From positions 55,905 through 119,904 of the forward strand of contig JAFGKW010000028.1 of NCBI GenBank assembly GCA_016928355.1: a stretch of DNA of 64,000 nt, in the 5' to 3' direction. A model generated the notes under the pieces. The model saw only the letters and a program-made list of their open reading frames with translations. It was not told the DNA's origin and ran no database searches. This document shows positions 55,088 through 62,484 of the stretch, in pieces (the stretch's first letter is position 1; each line of letters begins with the position of its first letter). The position numbers were made by a program, and so were the translations under genes. This stretch comes from Methanomicrobiaceae archaeon. Lineage in GTDB: Archaea; Halobacteriota; Methanomicrobia; Methanomicrobiales; Methanomicrobiaceae.

Positions 55088-55398
55088 GAAAAATTCCTTT
55101 TAATAAATTTATGACTTACCCGGGCTTTTTATGATGATTTAATCGGAAATTAGATCTATTCACTCATATATATTATTAGCTAAAAAACCTATATTCTGTT
55201 CGGAATGATAATTTTTTTATATTATTCAGTCTGCATTTTGGGATAGTATTATTCGAAGGCTGCACAATTAATTGTTTCCTCATGGAAAAAACCTGATAAT
55301 TATTTATACATTCCAGATGAATTTTAAGACCTGAAAAGTTTTTTGTAGTTTCTGGGATGAATAAATCCATCCGGAGGGAATTGCCGGAGTGATAAAAT
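55088..55398. other. AT-rich divergent intergenic region
   Basis: These 311 bases separate the SulP and UspA genes and hold no supported gene. TATA-like stretches (AATTATTTATACATTCC near 55300) lie about 95 bases before the UspA ATG, and GGAGTGAT lies 6 bases before it. A second AT-rich block near 55160-55220 may serve the SulP gene. No clear dyad is seen. Confidence 0.4.
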
Positions 55399-55821
55399 AT
55401 GTATAAAAAAATTCTTCTTGCAACAGATGGATCAGAAAATGCCAGGCGTGCTGCCAGAGAAGCCGCAGGTCTTGCAAAAGAATTATCATCAGATATAATT
55501 ATTGCATATATATTTGTCAGTCCCCCGTCCCAGTCAAAAATGGCAAAAGCACATTTTGATGTGCATTCAATACTGGAAATTGAAGCAAAAGACTCAATCA
55601 GTGAAACTATAAGATTTTTAGAATCAGAAAACCTGACTTATACATTGAAGGTTGCAATAGGAGAACCGGCAGTGGAAATAATCGGGATAGCCGAAAAGGA
55701 AAATGCCGATCTTTTAATCATCGGAAGCCGGGGTCTTGGAGCATTAAGAGGTGCTGTTATCGGAAGCGTCAGCCAGAAAGTTGCACACCATGCAAAATGT
55801 CCGGTGATGATTGTAAAATAG
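55399..55821 (+). CDS. universal stress protein UspA
   Basis: A 140-residue cytoplasmic protein with the ATP-binding UspA fold. The N-terminal strand KILLATDGSENARRAAREAA and the ATP-binding end LLIIGSRGLGALRGAVIGSVSQKV (G-x2-G-x9-G-S) with PVMIVK are complete, so it is likely the nucleotide-binding subclass. It is divergent from the SulP transporter; USP genes near anion transporters are common, perhaps as co-regulated partners. A GGAGTGAT ribosome site supports the start. Confidence 0.95.
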   Translation: MYKKILLATDGSENARRAAREAAGLAKELSSDIIIAYIFVSPPSQSKMAKAHFDVHSILEIEAKDSISETIRFLESENLTYTLKVAIGEPAVEIIGIAEKENADLLIIGSRGLGALRGAVIGSVSQKVAHHAKCPVMIVK

Positions 55822-55874
55822 TATTCATCAGGATGTATTACGCAGGCAGAAAAACACAATAGAATTAATTTTTT

Positions 55875-56234
55875 TCACTTCTCAATACTAATCAAACGTC
55901 GTTTCAGTTCCCGGTTTACTGCATTAATCTCTGAAAAGTATGGATCTTCTGCTCCTCTTTTTTCTATTCCAAGCTCTGTTGCGATTATATGAATGTCCTG
56001 CTCAATACCTGCTTTTTTTATTTTTTTGCACGAACAGCAGTCCTGACACCCGTCCAGAACAACCACAAAGGCATTCTCTTTTAGCATCTCTGATTTTCCC
56101 CCGTCAATTGCAGGTGCGGATAAATGCCTCTCAAAAACACCCGGGTTTCTTAAGATAAATGAGTTTGCCGCCTGGAAAGTAAGTTTTCCCGTGCTTGAAA
56201 TTCCAGAGCATGTAACAAGGATTTTTCCGGTCAT
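55875..56234 (-). CDS. DGC-domain putative zinc-binding protein
   Basis: A 119-residue protein of the DGC family. The signature is VVLDGCQDCCSCKKIKKAGI, with the D-G-C triad and three more Cys; the N-terminal ILVTCSGISSTGKLTFQAA also fits. These proteins often accompany metal or metalloid resistance genes. I start at the ATG at 56234, since GGAGAG lies 7 bases before it; a TTG five codons earlier is inside that site. It follows the arsR-like gene, 71 bases downstream on the same strand, so the two are probably one unit. A related DGC domain recurs in the fusion at 60702. Confidence 0.85.
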   Translation of the reverse strand: MTGKILVTCSGISSTGKLTFQAANSFILRNPGVFERHLSAPAIDGGKSEMLKENAFVVVLDGCQDCCSCKKIKKAGIEQDIHIIATELGIEKRGAEDPYFSEINAVNRELKRRLISIEK

Positions 56235-56305
56235 TAAATAACTCTCCAATAATTTACATAAAAATGCCTTGAAATTTCAGGACAATCATAGATTAAGCAT
56301 TTATG

Positions 56306-56686
56306 TCATTCCATATTTTGTTTGCAGGAGAAAAACCACTTTTTCCCTTTTTCAGTTAAGCTGTATGTTATCCATGTCCCTTTCTGCTCGCCGGTGATAA
56401 GCCCGGCCTTCTTTAAAATAGAGAGGTGGTATGAGAGGCGGGAGTCGGAGACGTCAAGGACTGCACGAATTATGCAGACACAAAGCGGCTGAATCTCAAG
56501 CATCGAGAGTATATTTATTCTTTTTTCGTCGGCAAGGGCACGAAAGATTAAACTTATCTCTTCTATCTCAGAGTTATCTGGCAAACGACTGATAAGACCT
56601 TCAAGACCGCCGCAGGTACATACTGACTGCTCTGCACCGTCAGGAAGAGAATCGATTATCTTTGCAATTATTTTTTTCCCACTCAC
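56306..56686 (-). CDS. ArsR-family metal-sensing repressor
   Basis: A 126-residue winged-helix regulator. The HTH covers FRALADEKRINILSMLEI, VSDSRLSYHLSILKKAGLI and the wing TWITYSLTEKG. An unusual N-terminal extension carries a C-x-C pair (SVCTCGG), and another C-x-C (PLCVCII) precedes the recognition helix, the place of the ArsR metal site. The two could form a thiolate site for arsenite, antimonite or a soft metal. It is divergent from the permease operon and probably represses both directions. Confidence 0.9.
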   Translation of the reverse strand: MSGKKIIAKIIDSLPDGAEQSVCTCGGLEGLISRLPDNSEIEEISLIFRALADEKRINILSMLEIQPLCVCIIRAVLDVSDSRLSYHLSILKKAGLITGEQKGTWITYSLTEKGKKWFFSCKQNME

Positions 56687-56957
56687 TTTTCTTTCACCCT
56701 TATTATTTCAGTCGTTTATGATACATTATCAATAATATGGACAATGGCCGTCTAAAAAAGATCCTGGCATCATCCAAAACATCCCGATATTTTAACTCTT
56801 ATTAGTATCCGGGCTCCTTTGTTTAAAAATATTTTGAAATAATAAATTATAAATATGCCTGGTAATAACATATGATTCAAATTAATTTGAAACAGGTATT
56901 GATGAAAATCCTGATGAAAAATAAACTAATGAAAAGAAAGGGTTTTTCTCCAGATTT

Positions 56958-57068
56958 ATGAAGGGAAATGAGAGCAAATCCGGCTGCGGCTGCTGCGGCG
57001 GCATTAAGATTGTGCCAAAAGAGAGCAGCACTGAAAAGAAAGACCCTGTAAAGGAAGAGGATTCCTGA
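56958..57068 (+). CDS. small Cys-rich protein (CGCCGG motif)
   Basis: A 36-codon frame with K-S-G-C-G-C-C-G-G followed by a charged tail (EEDS). C-G-C-C-type clusters bind metals, and Lys/Glu-rich tails are typical of small soluble proteins. It opens after the arsR-like promoter region and ends five bases before the next small gene, so it would be the first gene of the permease operon. The ribosome site is weak (AAAGGG about 17 bases upstream). Its position and Cys pattern make it more than chance. Confidence 0.6.
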   Translation: MKGNESKSGCGCCGGIKIVPKESSTEKKDPVKEEDS

Positions 57069-57072
57069 AAAA

Positions 57073-57186
57073 ATGACCGATTCTGATTCAGCCTTGCAGA
57101 AAAAGACCAAAGAGAAGGCACTTGCCCTGAATAAAAAAAATTCCGTAAAACATTACTGCCACTGTATGCTGTTTTTTAAAAAGTAA
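57073..57186 (+). CDS. small Cys/His protein (CHC motif)
   Basis: A 37-codon basic peptide with a Lys-rich middle (KKTKEKALALNKK) and a C-terminal H-Y-C-H-C-M motif before two Phe and two Lys. It lies four bases after the previous small gene and three before the permease GTG, so translation is probably coupled along the row. The C-x-C/His pair could bind a soft metal, and it could be a small accessory of the permease. Family unknown. Confidence 0.5.
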   Translation: MTDSDSALQKKTKEKALALNKKNSVKHYCHCMLFFKK

Positions 57187-57189
57187 GGT

Positions 57190-58137
57190 GTGATTGAAAC
57201 GACTATAAATCCGGTTGCTGAGATGCTCATTACGGCAGGAGAATTCTTCGTAATAATAACACTTGAGCTCGTTCTCCTGTTTATTGCGGTGAGTTTCCTT
57301 GTAGGGCTTCTTCATGCATACGTTCCGGAAGAAAAGATTAAAAAAACTCTTTCGGGAAAGAGAAATTTAAGCAGTACCTTTTTGGGCGGAATATTCGGAG
57401 CAATGACTCCGTTTTGCTCATGCTCAACAATTCCTATTCTTGTAGGACTGTTAAACGCCGGAGTTCCGTTCACTGCCTCAATGGCATTTCTGCTGGCATC
57501 GCCCCTGTTAAACCCGGTAATCATCTTCCTTCTGCTTGCACTTATAGGCCCTGCGATGACTATCCTTTATGCTGCTGTCACCTTTGTGGCAATTCTCGTA
57601 ATTGCAACTATGCTTGGCAGGCTTGGATACGAGCAGTATGTAAGAGAAGTAACAGTTGAAGGGATGAAGGCAAAGCCTGTGTGTGGATGCACCAGTGACA
57701 GTTTTTACAACCGGCACAAACCCCGGCTAAAAAAGGCATATGATTTTGCAATATCACTCTTCCGGCAGGTTTTCTTCTATCTTCTCCTCGGAGCAGGAAT
57801 CGGGGCATTCATCTACGGGTTTATTCCGGCAGATCTGATAACAGCAGTCGCAGGCCCTGACAACCCGTTTGCAATCCTGGTTGCAGCCTTAATCGGAATT
57901 ACTATGTATATCCGGGCTGAGACGATAATCCCGATAAGTGCGGTTCTGCTCTCAAAAGGAATGGGAATAGGCGCCGTTGTTGCTTTAATTATCGGAGGAG
58001 CGGGCGCAAGTATTCCGGAGATCACACTTCTCGCATCAATCTTTAAAAAACAGCTTGTTGCAGCGTTTGTAATCTCAGTCCTCGGTGTTGCGATATCTGC
58101 CGGAATTATATTTCAGTTGCTTGCAGGAGTTGTGTGA
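57190..58137 (+). CDS. COG0701/ArsP-like permease 1
   Basis: A 315-residue membrane protein with about eight helices. TPFCSCSTIPILVGLLNAG holds the conserved C-S-C-S metal-thiol motif near the start, repeated in style by GGAGASIPEITLLAS near the end. A middle cytoplasmic loop has another pair (KPVCGCTSD). Family members export organoarsenicals or other soft-metal species. The GTG at 57190 lacks a separate ribosome site because of the tight packing; the ATG at 57223 is an alternative. It begins a pair with the permease at 58201. Confidence 0.9.
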   Translation: MIETTINPVAEMLITAGEFFVIITLELVLLFIAVSFLVGLLHAYVPEEKIKKTLSGKRNLSSTFLGGIFGAMTPFCSCSTIPILVGLLNAGVPFTASMAFLLASPLLNPVIIFLLLALIGPAMTILYAAVTFVAILVIATMLGRLGYEQYVREVTVEGMKAKPVCGCTSDSFYNRHKPRLKKAYDFAISLFRQVFFYLLLGAGIGAFIYGFIPADLITAVAGPDNPFAILVAALIGITMYIRAETIIPISAVLLSKGMGIGAVVALIIGGAGASIPEITLLASIFKKQLVAAFVISVLGVAISAGIIFQLLAGVV

Positions 58138-58200
58138 TATTTTAAATGATATCAGGATACAGAATGAACCATTACAACCAGAAATTCAGGATGAAACAAA

Positions 58201-59274
58201 ATGATTGATTTAATTATCGGCTCACTTGTTACCGGCTGGGATACGCTTGCAGGCTACCTTGCAGAGCATGTTGTAACCTGCTTAATCCCGGCGTTTTTCA
58301 TAGCCGGAGCAATAGCCGCACTTGTAAGAAAAGATGCGATAATGAAATATTTCAGCCCGGATGCGAAGAAGAGCACTGCATACGGGCTTGCATCCGTTTC
58401 AGGCACAGTGCTTGCAGTCTGCTCATGCACAATCCTGCCGATGTTCGCAGGACTTTTTAAGCGTGGAAGCGGAATCGGGCCTGCAACGACATTTCTCTAT
58501 GCAGGACCGGCGATAAATATTCTCGCGATTGTCTATACTGCAAAAGTCCTGGGTTTCGACCTCGGTGTTGCAAGGGCTGGATTCGCCATTGTCATGGCAA
58601 TAATCATCGGGCTTATAATGGCATTTCTCTTCAAATCCCATGATGCCGATACAAAGAAGAAGAATGCTGCGATGCCGTCTTCCCCTGTTTCCGGTGATGC
58701 AGAAAAGCCCCGATGGGTAGTCCCTGTATTCTTTGTATTCCTTGTCGGAATTTTAATTGCAGGAACAGCGCAGGCAGACTGGATGATCAAGTTCCCGATA
58801 ATTTACGCACTCACACTCGGAACCGCATTCCTTTTGATATACTACTTTGAGCGGGATGAAGTTACTGAATGGGGACTTGAGACATGGGATCTTACAAAGA
58901 AGATCTTTCCGATATTAATTGTCGGAACATTTGCCCTTGGAATGCTATCATTCTTCCTGCCGCCGGAGGTATTCAGGCCGTTTTTTGGAACGAATTCGCT
59001 TTCCTCAACCTTCCTTGCATCACTTATCGGAACAATTCTTTATATGCCGACACTGCTTGAGGTGCCGGTTATCGGGACGACCTTCGGGTACACGAGTGGT
59101 GTTATGGCAGGCGGTCCTGCACTAGCACTGCTTCTTTCGGGGCCGAGCGTGAGTCTTCCCTCACTTCTTGTGATATCAAGGATAATGGGTCCAAAAAAGA
59201 CCATAGTCTATGCCGGTCTTGTGATTGTCTTTTCGGCAGTTGCGGGATTTGTGTATGGATTGTTCTTCCTGTAA
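58201..59274 (+). CDS. COG0701/ArsP-like permease 2
   Basis: A 357-residue membrane protein with about eight to nine helices, a distant paralogue of the preceding permease. Its Cys motif is VCSCTILPMFAGLFKRGSG, in the same place as TPFCSCSTIPI there, and VPVIGTTFGYTSGVMAGGPA lies in the second half. It starts 63 bases after permease 1. The two may form a heteromer or handle different substrates. The longer hydrophilic loop (about residues 150-180) between the halves is unlike permease 1. Confidence 0.9.
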   Translation: MIDLIIGSLVTGWDTLAGYLAEHVVTCLIPAFFIAGAIAALVRKDAIMKYFSPDAKKSTAYGLASVSGTVLAVCSCTILPMFAGLFKRGSGIGPATTFLYAGPAINILAIVYTAKVLGFDLGVARAGFAIVMAIIIGLIMAFLFKSHDADTKKKNAAMPSSPVSGDAEKPRWVVPVFFVFLVGILIAGTAQADWMIKFPIIYALTLGTAFLLIYYFERDEVTEWGLETWDLTKKIFPILIVGTFALGMLSFFLPPEVFRPFFGTNSLSSTFLASLIGTILYMPTLLEVPVIGTTFGYTSGVMAGGPALALLLSGPSVSLPSLLVISRIMGPKKTIVYAGLVIVFSAVAGFVYGLFFL

Positions 59275-59285
59275 GGTGAATGCAG

Positions 59286-59538
59286 ATGTCTGAGAGAGAT
59301 AAACCGTGCTGTGCTGCTGAGGCGATGCGGCGGATAAAACAGGTGGATGTCGGCGGCATTGTCGTAGGGCTTGCAATGCCTGGGGATATGCCCCGGTATA
59401 CGGGATATGAACATCTCCGGCAGAGAGAAAATCGCGGATGAACTGATGAAACGAGTTAAGATCTATAATTATATCCCTGAATCTGCATACGGCAAATACC
59501 GCGATGCAGTTTTAAGGGAATACGAGATGATGAAATAA
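59286..59538 (+). pseudogene. small Cys-containing gene with probable frameshift
   Basis: The first frame (59286-59441) reads M-S-E-R-D-K-P-C-C-A-A-E and continues to VDVGGIVVGLAMPGD before ending. A second frame, shifted by +1 and open from about 59371, contains REKIADELMKRVKIYNYIPE and runs to the TAA at 59536. The two halves look like parts of one small protein family with a helical C-terminus, so a frameshift near 59370-59405 is likely. Alternatively two tiny genes overlap. The first half begins 11 bases after permease 2. Confidence 0.55.
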
Positions 59539-59555
59539 AATGGAGAATGATTGAG

Positions 59556-59792
59556 ATGAAGATTGAAGTATTTGGAACCGGATGCATGAAATGCAAGAGG
59601 CTTATGAAGAATGTCGAAAAAGCAGTCTCGGAATCGGGTGTTTCAGCAGAGATTGTAAAGGTCGAAGACATTACCGAGATTATGGAAAGAGACGTGATGT
59701 TTACACCGGCTCTTGCAATCGACGGCGAGGTAAAAGTCGCCGGAAGGGTTGCAGACGTCTCAGAGATTAAGGAGCTAATCGGAGGTAACTGA
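59556..59792 (+). CDS. thioredoxin-like redox-active disulfide protein
   Basis: A 78-residue protein with the small thioredoxin fold of the MTH895 type. The active-site C-x-x-C is in FGTGCMKCKRLMKN, and the cis-Pro is in VMFTPALAIDGEV. Such proteins adjoin COG0701 permeases in many archaea and may reduce the permease Cys or its substrate. I choose the ATG at 59556, where GGAG is 10 bases upstream; the ATG at 59547 is too close to it. It follows the frameshifted small gene by 17 bases. Confidence 0.92.
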   Translation: MKIEVFGTGCMKCKRLMKNVEKAVSESGVSAEIVKVEDITEIMERDVMFTPALAIDGEVKVAGRVADVSEIKELIGGN

Positions 59793-59856
59793 TACTACTG
59801 AACATCCGGCCTGTATTTGTAAACCGGAAGAGGAACATCAATTAGGAATTAGAAAC

Positions 59857-60636
59857 ATGAACGAAAAAACACTGGGATTTATTGGAGGCGGGCGAATCAC
59901 AATGGTTCTGCTTGCCGCAATGGAGAAAAGCGGTTCGCTTCCATCACAGGTTGTCGTCAGCGACATGAATGCGGAGACACTTAAAGTATTACAGCAACGC
60001 TTCCCGTCAATCCGGACGGTTATTGGCGGGAACACGGAGGCAGCAGGACAGGACTTTGTTTTCCTTGCCCTCCACCCCCCGGCAGCAGGAGAAGTACTTG
60101 CATCGGTCAAAGGAGCAGTCAAAAAAGACGCCGTTGTAATCTCGCTTATGCCCAAACAGACCACAGCTCAGCTCTCAACAATGCTTGGAGGTTTCCCGCG
60201 GATCATACGTATGATCCCCAATGCCCCGGCAATCGTTGGCAAAGGTTATAATCCTGTTATTTATCCGGCAGGTTTTTCTGAGCATGAAAAGGATGCAGTT
60301 TCCCGGCTTTTTGCTGCATTCGGCGACTGCCCGGAGGTTACTGAAAGCAGACTCGAAGCCTATGCCGTTATCACCGCGATGGGGCCGACTTACCTGTGGT
60401 TTCAGCTTTATGAACTTGAAAAACAGGCTCAGGCATTCGGAATGACGGACGAAGAAGCCCGTGAAGCTGTCCGGAGGATGGCTGAAGGAGTTCTTGCAGT
60501 GATGAATGAATCCGGCCTTGCACCGGAGAAGGTGATGGATCTTGTCCCGGTCAGGCCGCTTGGTGCTGATGAGTCAGCGATCCTTGCAGCTTACCGGGAG
60601 AAACTTCCTGATCTGTACGCTAAACTTAAGAACTGA
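59857..60636 (+). CDS. pyrroline-5-carboxylate reductase-like oxidoreductase
   Basis: A 259-residue NAD(P)-binding protein of the P5CR/ProC superfamily. The Rossmann motif is LGFIGGGRITMVLLAAM, followed by QVVVSDMNAETL, and the family stretch RIIRMIPNAPAIVGKG and the C-terminal dimerisation region with AVITAMGPTYLWFQLYELE are seen. The normal proline-reductase motif near the end is only partly matched, and no other proline gene is near. Within this Cys-rich operon it may act on another imine, oxime or cofactor. It starts 64 bases after the thioredoxin-like gene. Confidence 0.88.
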   Translation: MNEKTLGFIGGGRITMVLLAAMEKSGSLPSQVVVSDMNAETLKVLQQRFPSIRTVIGGNTEAAGQDFVFLALHPPAAGEVLASVKGAVKKDAVVISLMPKQTTAQLSTMLGGFPRIIRMIPNAPAIVGKGYNPVIYPAGFSEHEKDAVSRLFAAFGDCPEVTESRLEAYAVITAMGPTYLWFQLYELEKQAQAFGMTDEEAREAVRRMAEGVLAVMNESGLAPEKVMDLVPVRPLGADESAILAAYREKLPDLYAKLKN

Positions 60637-60701
60637 ACAATGACTGAATGCGTTTAGATAAGAAATCGGACTTTATGACGAAGATTTTAAAGGAGTTAAA
60701 A

Positions 60702-61553
60702 ATGGCAGAAAATGCAAAATGCACCTGCGGCCAGAGCGAAACGAAAAGAATAATATTTCCCTGCGCCGGACAGGCAAACACAGGACAAATTACGAATCTT
60801 GCCGCAATTGCACTGACAGAGGAGGGTTTTGGAAGTATTGCATGTGTTGCACTGCTTGCTACCGGCGCAGAAGGGCTGGTTAAGGGTGCAATGGAGGCAG
60901 AGGAAGTTGTAGTACTTGACGGATGCCCGATGCTCTGCGCAAAGAAGATTGCACAGGAAAAGGGCGTCTCCGTCGGAAGGCATCTTGTTGTAACAGAGCT
61001 TGGAATTGCTAAAGGGCCTTCAAGGTCATACACCGATGATGATATAGAGACTGTTGTTTCTGCCTGCTGGGAAGGCAAAGGCGTATGCAAGGATGAAAAT
61101 AAGGATAATAAATCCCCTTGCACTTGTGGCAGCAGCTGCTGTGGAGACAATTCTGCAGGGGATTGTGCCGGAGTATTAACTGTTGAGTGGAGGCATGTCG
61201 GGGAAAATATCGACTCCACCTGCGAGCGCTGCTCTACAACCGGAAACATTCTCAAAGAAGTTCTTGATGAGATTGAGCCTTTAATGTCTGAGAAGGGAAT
61301 CCGGATTGAAGTGAAAGAGACGGTGCTTCCGAATGAAAAGATCGGGGAGTCCAATATGATTCTCTTCAACGGCATACCGCTTGAGAAACTGGTGGAGGGG
61401 ATGGAAATATCGCATACTCCCTGTGAATCATGTGCATGCATCACCGGGCAGGATGATGTGAAATGCCGGGCTGTGAACTTCGAAGGGGAGATCTATGAGG
61501 CGGTCCCGGCAGAACTTATAAGAAGGGCGGCTGAACGGGCTCTTGAAAATTAA
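60702..61553 (+). CDS. DGC-domain plus DUF2703 fusion protein
   Basis: A 283-residue two-domain protein. Residues about 1-120 are a DGC domain (ENAKCTCGQSE, then VVLDGCPMLCAKKIAQEKG). A short Cys-rich linker has CTCGSSCCGD. Residues about 150-270 match DUF2703 (VEWRHVGENIDSTCERCSTT, then NMILFNGIPLEKL, ESCACITGQ). DUF2703 proteins are predicted metal or metalloid binders. AAGGAG 6 bases before the ATG at 60702 decides the start. Many Cys in pairs suggest binding of a soft metal. It is the last gene of the permease operon. Confidence 0.88.
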   Translation: MAENAKCTCGQSETKRIIFPCAGQANTGQITNLAAIALTEEGFGSIACVALLATGAEGLVKGAMEAEEVVVLDGCPMLCAKKIAQEKGVSVGRHLVVTELGIAKGPSRSYTDDDIETVVSACWEGKGVCKDENKDNKSPCTCGSSCCGDNSAGDCAGVLTVEWRHVGENIDSTCERCSTTGNILKEVLDEIEPLMSEKGIRIEVKETVLPNEKIGESNMILFNGIPLEKLVEGMEISHTPCESCACITGQDDVKCRAVNFEGEIYEAVPAELIRRAAERALEN

Positions 61554-61650
61554 AATCACCTGAATAATTTTTTTGAACCGATCCAGGCCGCATCAGGCCC
61601 GGGGTTAAAAAGAATGGTTCCCGTCCTTGTTTATAATCTCCCGCCTGTAA

Positions 61651-62484
61651 CTACCTGTCTGCAAAACCCGGTCCGTCCCCGATGACGATCCCCGAAAATG
61701 CCGGGGATATTATTCCGTTTTTGTCGAATTCGGTCCATGTTCTTCTTGTAATATCTGATTTGAACTCGAACTCGTCTCTCAGGTCGTTGACGTATGCCTT
61801 TGCCCTCAGCCGCCTGTAAAACGGGAAATCGTCGACGAGAACGGTATAGCGGTTTGATGATGATATGTAGATATACTTCGATGTAATCAGGCATTCCCTG
61901 AGGATACCGGCGGCTTTTTCGATATCGCTCCTGCTGTCGATGAAGAGATCTGTTACAACCATCATCTCGGTCTTTCCGGCGTTTGCACTCGATGCCGACT
62001 GGTTGAATATCGAAAAGTTCGGGATGGAGACGAGGGTGTCGTCCGGGGTTTTGATCCTTGTCGCCCTGAGACCGATGTCGGTTACCTCGCCGTATTTATC
62101 GCCGATTTTAATCTTATCGCCAATCAGGTACGGCCTTTCGAACGCGATTACGATCCCCCCTACTATATCTGAAAAGACGTCTTTGAGCCCGAAACCGAGA
62201 GCTGCACCGAAAAGGCCGGAGAAGGCGACAAGCTGCGAGAGCGACGGTGTGAATACCGATGTCACTATGAGATAGGTTGCAATAAAATATACCGCGATCT
62301 TGAAGAGCGGGATTATCATGTTTGCAGCAATCCGCATGAACCCTGCAGTCTCGCCGATCTTTCTTATTAAAAAGGATACCAGGTGAATTGCAATATATGC
62401 AAGGATTATTATGTAGATGATATAGAGTGCCGTATCGATGTCAAACCTGATTGCTTCAATAAGGGCGTCAATTTCGGTTGCCAT
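61651..62484 (-). CDS. MscS-family mechanosensitive channel (second)
   Basis: A 277-residue channel of the compact MscS form with three N-terminal helices. The pore helix lies in LVAFSGLFGAALGFGLKDVFS and the beta domain in YLIGDKIKIGDKYGEVTDIGLRATRIKT, VSIPNFSIFNQS. It gates in response to membrane tension. Its ATG follows directly on the stop of the ATPase-like gene, so the two are translationally coupled. This hints at regulation of the channel by that protein. The two MscS genes of the window are only distantly alike. Confidence 0.93.
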   Translation of the reverse strand: MATEIDALIEAIRFDIDTALYIIYIIILAYIAIHLVSFLIRKIGETAGFMRIAANMIIPLFKIAVYFIATYLIVTSVFTPSLSQLVAFSGLFGAALGFGLKDVFSDIVGGIVIAFERPYLIGDKIKIGDKYGEVTDIGLRATRIKTPDDTLVSIPNFSIFNQSASSANAGKTEMMVVTDLFIDSRSDIEKAAGILRECLITSKYIYISSSNRYTVLVDDFPFYRRLRAKAYVNDLRDEFEFKSDITRRTWTEFDKNGIISPAFSGIVIGDGPGFADR

